This document shows positions 27,276 to 34,810 of a stretch of 64,000 nucleotides of DNA, in pieces. The position numbers were made by a program, and so were the translations under genes. The stretch covers positions 1,116,001 to 1,180,000 of the forward strand of contig NZ_CP036275.1 of the NCBI RefSeq assembly GCF_007747795.1, given 5' to 3'. Every line of letters starts with the position of its first letter. The first letter of the stretch is position 1. The stretch is from Maioricimonas rarisocia (GTDB lineage Bacteria > Planctomycetota > Planctomycetia > Planctomycetales > Planctomycetaceae). The notes beneath the pieces were generated by a model. It did not search any database and was not told the origin of the DNA. It worked only from the letters and a program-made list of their open reading frames with translations.

Positions 27276-28385
27276 ATGGTCAGATCGGTATTCGTGATCG
27301 TCATTTTTCTGGCGGCCATCGGTTGTAAAGGAGAAAACATGTCCAGCGATCAGACGGCCGGGCCGGACGGGCAGGAGCCGGGTTTTGAAATGGACGACTT
27401 CGTTCTCGTCCCTTCCTCCGTCAGCCGCGAACGGGCGGCCCAGTTGCCGACCGAACCGAGCGAAGATGCCCGGCACATTCTGGGCAGAATCGATCTGCCC
27501 CCGATCGAGGACTGGGATGAGGAACGGGATTATCTGCCGGAGCCGGCCGTCGAATGGGTGGTCGATGTTCAGCTGGAGGGGGATCCCGAATTCGATCCGG
27601 AGGTGGTGGGGAAGCGGTTCGATTCGAATTGGCGTGAACGTTTCGGCAGTATGACGATCTACGGTCGGGATGTGGAAACCGGCCTCTGGACCTTCCTGAT
27701 CTCAGCCGATGGTCCGCAGGCGGTCGACCGGCTCAAATTTGCCTTCGACTATGTCGACGTCCTCGACGAGGATGCTCCGGTTTCCACTGCAGACGAGTAC
27801 GCGGCACGTGTCCAGGAGATCAGGAAACAGCTTGAGTCGTTCGGCAAGCCGACCGTCGCTGCGAGCATGCCTCCCGCTGATGCAGAGGAACGCTCGCGCA
27901 TGCTCATCGATATCCGGCAACGACTCGACGTCAGCCCGGTCCTGTTTCTGAATGCCCCGGCCAGCGGACGCTTCGACGGCAGGCAGATGTGGGACACGAT
28001 GCTCTGCCTGGGGCTGGAGTGGGGAGACATGGACTGTTTCCACTGGCCCAACCCGTCGGATGTTGGCGATGATTACTTCTTCAGCGTCGAGACGACGACG
28101 CCCCCCGGCTACTTCCTGCCGGAAGAGGTGATGGCCGACCGCGTGCACGTCGACGACCTGGTCTTCGTCTACTCGGTGCCGCGCTGCGCCCGGCCGGTCG
28201 AGGTCTTTGACGCGATGGTCCGCGGAGTCGAGTACTGCCGACAGCGGCTGGGGGGCACGATCGCGGACATGGACGGCGAACCTGCCGACATTACTGTCAT
28301 GCGGGAGCAGATCGTGGAGATCGTCCGGGAACTTCAGGCGGCCGGTTTCGAACCGGGAGTCGATGCGACGCTGCGGCTGTTCTGA
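27276..28385 (+). CDS. Lipoprotein with ZipA C-terminal-like domain, possibly doubled
   Basis: 369 residues from the ATG at 27276, which gives a lipoprotein signal (MVRSVFVIVIFLAAIGC17). Residues 221-358 resemble the FtsZ-binding C-terminal domain of ZipA: FLNAPASGRFDGRQMWDTML, LGLEWGDMDCFHW (ZipA has AGFIFGDMNIYHRH), FFSVETTTPPGYFLPEE, VFVYSVPRCARPVEVFDAMV and GGTIADMDG followed by a final helix. Residues 91-215 seem to repeat the fold in weaker form (VVDVQLEGDPEFDPEVVGKRF, RFGSMTIYG, WTFLISADGP, final helices). ZipA in gammaproteobacteria is a membrane protein that tethers FtsZ; here the domain would be outside the inner membrane as a lipoprotein, so the ligand must differ. The similarity is by eye and needs a profile search. 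Confidence 0.65.
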   Translation: MVRSVFVIVIFLAAIGCKGENMSSDQTAGPDGQEPGFEMDDFVLVPSSVSRERAAQLPTEPSEDARHILGRIDLPPIEDWDEERDYLPEPAVEWVVDVQLEGDPEFDPEVVGKRFDSNWRERFGSMTIYGRDVETGLWTFLISADGPQAVDRLKFAFDYVDVLDEDAPVSTADEYAARVQEIRKQLESFGKPTVAASMPPADAEERSRMLIDIRQRLDVSPVLFLNAPASGRFDGRQMWDTMLCLGLEWGDMDCFHWPNPSDVGDDYFFSVETTTPPGYFLPEEVMADRVHVDDLVFVYSVPRCARPVEVFDAMVRGVEYCRQRLGGTIADMDGEPADITVMREQIVEIVRELQAAGFEPGVDATLRLF

Positions 28386-28714
28386 GGCTCGAGGAGACGC
28401 CTTCAAGGCCTGCCGTGTGCGCCGATGGGGAACCACGGAGTTGTCATGACGGTGCGACGCCCCGGATGATGAAAGTCATCGCGGGGTGCCATGGCCTCGC
28501 CGCGCAGCGGAGTGGCCATGCGGCATGCCTGCCCTTTGAGGCAAGCATGAACGTTGAACGACGTTCGCACTGCTGGACAAAGCCAGCAGTGGCACCCATG
28601 GAGCCCCCGGAACTATTCCACGGGGCACCAGCGTCTATTCTCTTCGGAGGCACGGAGACACAGAGGGATGTGCAGAGTGAGGGCAGGTGGCTGCGCGACC
28701 TGGAAGAGTAGGCT
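28386..28714. repeat. Intergenic C-type structured repeat
   Basis: 28425-28616 is a complete plus-orientation C-type repeat: a CCACGGAGTTGTCATGACGG start, the CATGGCCTCGCCGCGCAGCG segment, GCATGCCTGCC, then hairpins GAACGTTG/CGACGTTC and CACTGCTGG/CCAGCAGTG and a GGAGCCCCCGGAAC end. The remainder leads into the palindrome GGGACTGGTCCC that the insertion sequence has split. Confidence 0.8.
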
Positions 28715-28733
28715 GGGACTGGTCCCAATGGCA

Positions 28734-30203
28734 CTAAGTTTGTTGGCGTGCGCTCTTCTTTCGTCGGCGCTTCTTGCTTGCACTGCTTGTCTTTCTGGCG
28801 AATGTTCGGCCGGGACGCCACTGGACTTCGTGAGATGCAATAGCTGCCAGCAGCTTGGGAAGCACGCGACGGTTCACCTCCGTTGAGGTGGATGTCAGCA
28901 ACAGCGGCCAAGCCGTCACCAGTTCTTCCAGGGCGTGCTTGAAGCTCACCCCCAACGGGTCTCCGTCGCCGGTGGACCGCTGCGCGGCTTCGACCATTAA
29001 CCAGCGAACCAGCAGGTACAGCACCACGTGGCCGGCCACCTCGTACTGCACTGATTCCGGCGAATGACTCCGCAGGGTCCGTTCCAGCCCCTGGTAGACT
29101 TTCAGTTCCTGAAACGTCGTTTCGATCTCCCAGCGACGATGATACAACCCGATGCCTTTGCGCACCGCGGGATCCAGTGGATGTCCCGGTTCGGCTTCTG
29201 TCGCCATCCGGATCCAGTCTTCGCGACTGATGCGCTTCGGTCCCAGCACATTGGTCACCACCGCACTGGGGGGAAAGCCTTTGATCTGGTAGTTGATGAC
29301 GCGCAGCGTGATCGACTCGGGAAGATTTGCATTGCGCCAACGTGGTCCGGAGGGAGTTTTCCAGCGCACAATGCGATCCCTGGGGCCCAGCCGCCGCAGC
29401 GTCTTCATGCGAACACCCGGATACTGTCGAATCGCAAAGTAGCCCCGCGCTGCCTGAATCTGATGGAACAACCCGTAGCTCCAGAACCCCTGATCCATCA
29501 GCACCAGATCGTTACGCCGTACCTGCTTCAGCAATCGGGCGGCCACGGTGCGTTCGCCTTCGTCGACCGGTCCCAGTTCGTACCGCCAGGGCAGACGGAC
29601 CAGAGGCAACTGCAACATGACCATACGGGCCTGCGCGACACGATACCGGCCGTTGCTGCTGGTGCCGAAGTGCTCGGCCAGACGATTGTGTTGCGGCAGC
29701 CGAATGGTGGTCCCGTCCAGCGCCAGCAAACGAAACCGCTTCCAGCGGATCAGGTCTTGGTGCTGTTCCTCGAACCGGGCCGTGAGCAGTTCGATGAGGA
29801 CGAACCAGACAGCGACCGGCATGCGTCGGCGGGCCTGGGTGAAGGCTTCTTCAGTCACCGTCGCAGGATCTTTTCCCCGCGGACTGTGTTTCGATGCCTT
29901 CGGTTTGCGTCGTGCCGCGTTGCGGCGGGATCGTGCAACCGCTTCGGGCAAGCCATTGGCCGACAGGTCCAACATCTGGGCGGTCAGCGTGAGAATCCGG
30001 GCAAAGCTCTTTGTCGAATGCAGTGCCGAGAGCACTCCCAGCCAGACCAGGTTGGGAATTGCCAATGCCGAGCGAACGATCCTGACATCCGCCCGCTCGG
30101 CGGCCTGAACGACGAGCGACTCAGGCAGTAGCCGGGCAAACGCTTTGAGGTCCTGTTGACGAATCTGTTCCCAGACATCATACCTTGGCTCATCCGTGAG
30201 CAT
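28734..30203 (-). CDS. IS4-family transposase (DDE)
   Basis: 489 residues from the ATG at 30203, which follows a strong AGGAGG site by 8 bases; an upstream in-frame ATG (30269) has none. Catalytic acidic residues: D163 in LLALDGTTIR, D237 in LVLMDQGFWSY, and E361 in the IS4 signature Y354-x2-R357-x3-E361-x6-K368 (YHRRWEIETTFQELK). A DDE nuclease of this type cuts and rejoins the element ends. The stop codon lies inside the left inverted repeat. The basic C-terminus (KKRRRKKSARQQT) may bind DNA. Confidence 0.93.
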   Translation of the reverse strand: MLTDEPRYDVWEQIRQQDLKAFARLLPESLVVQAAERADVRIVRSALAIPNLVWLGVLSALHSTKSFARILTLTAQMLDLSANGLPEAVARSRRNAARRKPKASKHSPRGKDPATVTEEAFTQARRRMPVAVWFVLIELLTARFEEQHQDLIRWKRFRLLALDGTTIRLPQHNRLAEHFGTSSNGRYRVAQARMVMLQLPLVRLPWRYELGPVDEGERTVAARLLKQVRRNDLVLMDQGFWSYGLFHQIQAARGYFAIRQYPGVRMKTLRRLGPRDRIVRWKTPSGPRWRNANLPESITLRVINYQIKGFPPSAVVTNVLGPKRISREDWIRMATEAEPGHPLDPAVRKGIGLYHRRWEIETTFQELKVYQGLERTLRSHSPESVQYEVAGHVVLYLLVRWLMVEAAQRSTGDGDPLGVSFKHALEELVTAWPLLLTSTSTEVNRRVLPKLLAAIASHEVQWRPGRTFARKTSSASKKRRRKKSARQQT

Positions 30204-30210
30204 CTTTGAG

Positions 30211-30259
30211 GCCTCCTGACACGAATACCGTTTTGCACAAACGACTTGTGTCAGGAGGC
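30211..30259 (-). promoter_or_regulatory. Inverted repeat covering the transposase ribosome binding site
   Basis: GCCTCCTGACAC (30211-30222) and GTGTCAGGAGGC (30248-30259) are perfect 12-bp inverted repeats with a 25-bp loop. In a transcript entering the element from outside (leftward), the two would pair and bury the AGGAGG of the transposase. A transcript starting within or after the loop would leave it free. IS10, IS50 and IS231 are known to use such hairpins against impinging transcription. Confidence 0.7.
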
Positions 30260-30304
30260 ACTCTTCCATGTCAATACAAACTTAGTGCCATTGGGACTGG
30301 TCCC

Positions 30305-30632
30305 GGCATTCGCTGCTTGCGGGTGGTGATAGTCGCTCGGGCCGGTTTTTCCGGCCGATGATGCTGAAGGGGCGCAGAGCAGGTTCTGCCTGCCGCCATG
30401 TTGTGACAACAGGCGGCCGAGTGACATGTTTGCCTGCCAAGGCAAGTATGTGTGGCGAATGGGGGGGGCTCTTGCCGGCTGCGCCGGCCGCGGTTGACGA
30501 GCAACCGCGGGTACCCGATTCCTGATTCCTGAAGCCTGAAGCCTGAACTGCCACGCCCATCACTCCGCTGCGCTCGAGGGCGTCGTCGTGAGGCCGCACG
30601 CGGCTTGATCTGGCTGCGCCGCCCGGGATCTG
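30305..30632. repeat. Intergenic region with palindromes
   Basis: Holds a GGGCCGG/CCGGCC hairpin near 30340, a GCAGAGCAGG/CCTGCCGCC palindrome near 30370, a CTTGCCGGCTGCGCCGGC hairpin, a short run of GATTCCT/GAAGCCT repeats (about 30516-30545) related to the 14-bp tandem array elsewhere, and the CACGCCCATCACTCCGCTGCG motif. No gene. Confidence 0.6.
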
Positions 30633-33152
30633 TTACGGCTCGGGGCGCTCAACCGGTCGTTTCGGGACTCCGCGTAACTGGCCAGCAAGTTCAACGTCGG
30701 GGCGCAGCTGCTGGAATCGTCGGATGCCTGCCGCAGTATAGTTGAGCTGATCCGGGTTTCGTCTGGATCGGAGAGTCAGGGACTGCAGCGTCGGGATTCC
30801 GGCCAGCATCTCGAGCGCTTCGTCGCTTGGTGTCTCTCCCAATCCGTCGATCATCAGTTCGCGGAGCTGACGATGTTGGCCGAGCAGTCTGTATCCCGCG
30901 TCTCCCGGACCTCGCGAATGAGCACGGTTGATGTTCAGACGCAACTTCCGGATATGATAAACGCGGCTCGCCAGGACCAAGGCCTCTTCGGAGACGTCAT
31001 GGTAGAGAGCAAGTTCTTCGAGGTTGGGAAACGACTGCAGAATCGCGACGGCTTCTTCGTTCATCGCATCCCCGGGGATCCGGACGACACGCAGTTGCTC
31101 AGCTCCTGCCACTAACCCTTCGATGCTGTGCGGGACCGTCTCCACCCGACCTCCATGTCCAATCGTCACGTTCTCGAGTCGCGGATGATCCCGCAGCAGT
31201 TGCTCAAGCCCGGCGTTCGTGATCTGGGTGACGGCAACGTTGATTTCGTTCACCTTGTGCAGGTCCCGCAGGTAGGGGATGCATGCGTCGGTGAACGGAG
31301 CGACGTTGATCTCGAGGAATTCGAGGTTGCTGAGTTGCCCCACCGGGATCAGTACCTCGTCCGTGACTTGCTGATTGAACGCGACACTCAGTGACGTGAG
31401 CTGCTGCAGGATCGCCAGCTCGCGGATCTGATCATCGCTGTTGACGCACCCGATCAATCGAAGCGTGCGGAGGTGAGGCAGACGCTGCATCGCGCGGAGC
31501 CATTCACTGTTCACCTGGGCCACGGCGGGAGTAATGGCTTCTAATGCCTGGCACGAAGCCAGCCGGTCCAGATCCTCAATCCCGAAATCAGCGTCGGGCG
31601 GGAACTTTGCTTCGATGACGAGCAAGGGCTCAGAGGGCAGAGGCTGATTGGCCGAAAACGGGCCGCCGCCACCACTCTCGGGAGTTTTCCAGACGCCGCT
31701 GCCCCCAATCGAGATCAGCCACTCGGCAATATCGCGTTCATCGCGGAGCGGCGCATCGTCAGGATCAGCCGGCAGTGTCTCCGCTTCGGGAACTGTCATC
31801 TCGCCTCTGGCGATGGGGGAGACACTCGCGACTGCGACCTCAGAATCGCCTGCGGCGATCGGCGGCGGCTCTGTCGGAGGATCCTGACGGGAGTCGCTTT
31901 CTCCTCCGCCAAAGACGGCCATGGCTGCAACAGCCGCGATGCCGATCACCCCTGCGCCAAGCACAGGCCCCTTGCTTCCGGTCCACCGCGCACGCGGATG
32001 TCGGGCTGAAGTACCGGCTCGCGTTCGGGGGGGCGGTGGTGCCGGTGCGATGACGGTCGGCGAGTAAGCCGCATGGACGTCTGCTGTGGAGGCGGCCTGA
32101 GCGTCGCGACGACGGGGGGCCGCCGGAAGGGCGACCTCGGCGGGCGGTAACGTATCGAGATGCTCGAGCAGTTCGTCTGCTGACTGAAACCGGTCTTCCG
32201 GTTTCTTCGCGACCAGCTTCTGGAAGATCGTTTCCAGTTGGGATGAAGCCTGTGGGCACGCCTCTCTCAGCAGCGGGGCCGGCAGTTGCTGGTGGGCGAT
32301 GATCTTGTCGATGGTGCTGCCGGCTTCGAACAGCTTGCGCCCGCTCAACAACGAATACAGCGTGCACCCCAGCGAATAGAGATCCGATCGAGGATCTGCA
32401 TCTTTCGCGTTACGCCCCTGTTCCGGCGACATGTAGTCCACCGTTCCCATTGCCACGCCACTTTGCGTCAGTCCGTCATCCTGGTCCTGAGAAAACTGAA
32501 AGCGTGCCAGCCCCATGTCGAGGATCTTGACAGTCCCTTTGGGGGTCAGCAGCAGGTTGCTCGGCTTGATGTCGCGGTGAATGATTCCCTCGCGATGAGC
32601 GTATGCGAGCCCCTCGGCGGTCTGGCGGACATAGTCGACGCCGCGTTCGACCGGCAGGGCTCCGTCGCGGGAGAGCAGCTTGGCCAGGTCGATGCCTTTG
32701 ACGAACTCCATTACGTAGAAGTGAACGGAATCTTCCTCGTCGGCGTCGAAGGCGGTGACGATATTGGGGTGTGAGAGCCGAGCAGCCGTTTTGACTTCAC
32801 GATGAAATCGGTCGACCATCTCCGCGTTGGTTACCAGCGCCTGCGGCAGGACCTTGAGTGCGACGCGCCTCTCCATTCGGCGGTGAATGGCGAGGTACAC
32901 CTCACCCATGCCTCCCTGCCCGATCTTCCGCACCAGCAGGTACTTTCCGAGGAGGAGGCTCTGGGCGTTGCCCTGGCAGATCTGCTGCGCCTGAAACGAC
33001 GTCAGCTTCTTTTTCGCGACCAGCCGCTTCGCAATCGGGACTGCAGACTTCGGGCTGCTCGAAAGTGCATGGGTGAGTTCTGCGACTTCATCATTCGATA
33101 GAAGTCCAGTGCTCTCGAGCTGAGCCGAGAAACGGTCTGCACGAAACTGCAT
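30633..33152 (-). CDS. Ser/Thr protein kinase with leucine-rich repeat C-terminus
   Basis: 839 residues. After a ~65-residue helical lead comes a complete PknB-like kinase: glycine loop GQGGMGEVY (78-86), K100 in RVALKVL, HRD194IKPSN, and DMG (D212) in place of the usual DFG. A Pro-rich linker with a membrane helix (GPVLGAGVIGIAAVAAMAVFG, near 395-415) separates it from a C-terminal set of leucine-rich repeats (LRTLRLIGCVNSDDQIRELA, LTSLSVAFNQQVTDEVLIPVGQLSNLEFLEI). The kinase would face the cytoplasm and the LRR domain the outside, a receptor-like layout common in planctomycetes. Ligand and targets unknown. Confidence 0.93.
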   Translation of the reverse strand: MQFRADRFSAQLESTGLLSNDEVAELTHALSSSPKSAVPIAKRLVAKKKLTSFQAQQICQGNAQSLLLGKYLLVRKIGQGGMGEVYLAIHRRMERRVALKVLPQALVTNAEMVDRFHREVKTAARLSHPNIVTAFDADEEDSVHFYVMEFVKGIDLAKLLSRDGALPVERGVDYVRQTAEGLAYAHREGIIHRDIKPSNLLLTPKGTVKILDMGLARFQFSQDQDDGLTQSGVAMGTVDYMSPEQGRNAKDADPRSDLYSLGCTLYSLLSGRKLFEAGSTIDKIIAHQQLPAPLLREACPQASSQLETIFQKLVAKKPEDRFQSADELLEHLDTLPPAEVALPAAPRRRDAQAASTADVHAAYSPTVIAPAPPPPRTRAGTSARHPRARWTGSKGPVLGAGVIGIAAVAAMAVFGGGESDSRQDPPTEPPPIAAGDSEVAVASVSPIARGEMTVPEAETLPADPDDAPLRDERDIAEWLISIGGSGVWKTPESGGGGPFSANQPLPSEPLLVIEAKFPPDADFGIEDLDRLASCQALEAITPAVAQVNSEWLRAMQRLPHLRTLRLIGCVNSDDQIRELAILQQLTSLSVAFNQQVTDEVLIPVGQLSNLEFLEINVAPFTDACIPYLRDLHKVNEINVAVTQITNAGLEQLLRDHPRLENVTIGHGGRVETVPHSIEGLVAGAEQLRVVRIPGDAMNEEAVAILQSFPNLEELALYHDVSEEALVLASRVYHIRKLRLNINRAHSRGPGDAGYRLLGQHRQLRELMIDGLGETPSDEALEMLAGIPTLQSLTLRSRRNPDQLNYTAAGIRRFQQLRPDVELAGQLRGVPKRPVERPEP

Positions 33153-33254
33153 TGTGGACTCGCAATTGCCGGAAATGCCCCCCGACGATTCTATGGCAGT
33201 CTCGCCAGCAAGCTCAAGCTGTGATATGCAGATGAAACGCCGCTGCCCGTGAAC

Positions 33255-34349
33255 TCATCCCAAAAACGCCTCGGTCGGGCCCTCTTCAAGCGTGCCGAGC
33301 ACGGTCACTCCATGATCGGTGAACAGTTCTTCCTCGTAGCCGGTCATCTCGTAGTGCAGTTCGCCTTCCTCCATGCGAAAGATGAGCCCCACGGGGTTGC
33401 CGAGCAGACGTAGAAACTGCGGCCTTGTCAGCGGCTTCTGATCCAGCTGTTCCCGCCAGTCCTGGCACTGCTCGAACATGTCCTCGCAGACGGTTTCCTG
33501 GAACTGTTTGAACCACTTCACGCGGTTCCGCCACAACGGCCGGGCCGCTTCGAGAATCGCCTTTGCTTCGTCGACCGTCCCGGCTTCGATCCACAGGTAC
33601 AGCTCTTCGCCGCGATAAGAAAGTGAGCCGGTGAAGTTGGTCATCTCCCGGTCGAACTGCAGCGTGCCGAACGTGCGGTCTCTGATCTCGATCGGCTGGT
33701 TGAGTTCCTCCCGGACCTTTGAAAGGTCTTTGTCACGCACAGCCCCGCCGAATCGGACCAGTTCGACCGTGAAATACTGGCGTGTCTGGCGTCGGGCCCG
33801 CTTTGCGGTGAACTTCAGGATGCGGTCGCGATCGAACTTCTTCATCAGTTCCGAGAGCCTGCGTTCGCTGACGTTGCTGGCGATGACGTCCAGCGTCTCG
33901 CGGACGAGGGGGCCTCCCTCGCACTTCCACGCAACCAGTCCTGCGGAGAACGTCCACTTCGAAGCCCGTCCGCTCCCGATGCCGCCGCCGGACGAGGCCG
34001 GATCGACCAGGCCGATAAACTGCAGGGTTTCGTTCTTCGGGATCGCCGCTGTCGAGTCGATGACCGTCGGTTTCGCATCAGAGACCGCTTTCATTGCAGT
34101 ACGCTTCGTGCTGGCAATCGTCGCTGCCGTTTTCGCTTTGGAGACCTCGGCGTAGCCCTTCTTCAGTTTGCCGGCGACCAGCTTGTCGACGGCTTCGTGG
34201 GCCTCGGCAGCTGACTCGTACTCCTTCTCGCGTGTCTGCCCGTTTGTGCCGATGCGACCGAAACAGACCTTCGTCTCGCTGCCGCGTTGACTGATCTCCC
34301 AGAACTTCGAAGAGTTGCCGTCGTTGAGTTCGAAGCGTCGCGCGGCCAT
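33255..34349 (-). CDS. WGR domain protein with DUF2262-like C-terminus
   Basis: 364 residues. Residues 1-80 form a WGR domain (FWEISQRGSETKVCFGRIGTNGQ, then EKEYESAAEAHEAVDKLVAGKLKKGY), known from PARPs and bacterial MolR-type proteins as a nucleic-acid-binding module. After an Ala/Thr-rich linker, residues about 110-364 look like DUF2262: FGTLQFDREMTNFTGSLSYRG, EAARPLWRNRVKWFKQFQE, LTRPQFLRLLGNPVGLIFRM and the end VTVLGTLEEGPTEAFLG. No catalytic PARP domain. WGR is clear; DUF2262 is by eye. Confidence 0.75.
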   Translation of the reverse strand: MAARRFELNDGNSSKFWEISQRGSETKVCFGRIGTNGQTREKEYESAAEAHEAVDKLVAGKLKKGYAEVSKAKTAATIASTKRTAMKAVSDAKPTVIDSTAAIPKNETLQFIGLVDPASSGGGIGSGRASKWTFSAGLVAWKCEGGPLVRETLDVIASNVSERRLSELMKKFDRDRILKFTAKRARRQTRQYFTVELVRFGGAVRDKDLSKVREELNQPIEIRDRTFGTLQFDREMTNFTGSLSYRGEELYLWIEAGTVDEAKAILEAARPLWRNRVKWFKQFQETVCEDMFEQCQDWREQLDQKPLTRPQFLRLLGNPVGLIFRMEEGELHYEMTGYEEELFTDHGVTVLGTLEEGPTEAFLG

Positions 34350-34810
34350 GAGAGCGTTCCGGTGGCTGCAGAGATATGTCGTGAAGATGCCTCATTGATA
34401 TCGCGGATACGCAGGCAGCGACAGTGCGAAGAGCCCGGAAGTCTGTCGCTCCCTCACGGTCGCGGCTCGTTACGGACCAGGGTGATCGTCGTTCGATACA
34501 CATGCTTGCCTTGAAAGGCACGCATGCCGCCCGGCCGCATGGCCACTCCGCTGCGCGGCGAGGACATGGCACCCCGCTCTCGTTTTCATTCTCCGGGGCG
34601 ACGCACCGTTATGACAACTCCGTGGTTCCTACTGCCTGGTGCTGCTTGCCGCACACTCGCCCCGGATGTCCCGTTCCGGTTAAACTCATCCCGTCCGGCA
34701 CTCGCCTGACATTGCCGCGGACTCCGCAGCGCTTCGGCCACCTTTGCACGCCACGTGGTCGCATCGAGTCCGCACCGGTCACTGCAACCAGGTTCTACCG
34801 GGGAAAGCGA
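34350..34810. repeat. Intergenic region with partial C-type repeat
   Basis: 34490-34628 is a minus-orientation, partly diverged C-type repeat (CATGGCCACTCCGCTGCGCG, GGGCGACGCACCGTTATGAC). A CTCACGGTCGCGGCTCGT motif lies near 34453-34470. The reading frame of the downstream PQQ-like gene runs open through this DNA but is not coding here. Confidence 0.7.

Larger units (their letters stand above)
28727..30292 (-). mobile_element. Complete IS4-family insertion sequence, 1566 bp
   Basis: Ends are 17-bp perfect inverted repeats (AATGGCACTAAGTTTGT on the left, its complement on the right). Both sides are flanked by the 12-bp direct repeat GGGACTGGTCCC (28715-28726 and 30293-30304), which is the duplicated target. 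A 12-bp duplication is in the range known for IS4-family elements. The one gene inside is an intact transposase. The target is itself a palindrome that occurs intact at about 42395 and 44912, so the insertion is into an interspersed repeat. Intact ends and gene suggest recent activity. Confidence 0.93.
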
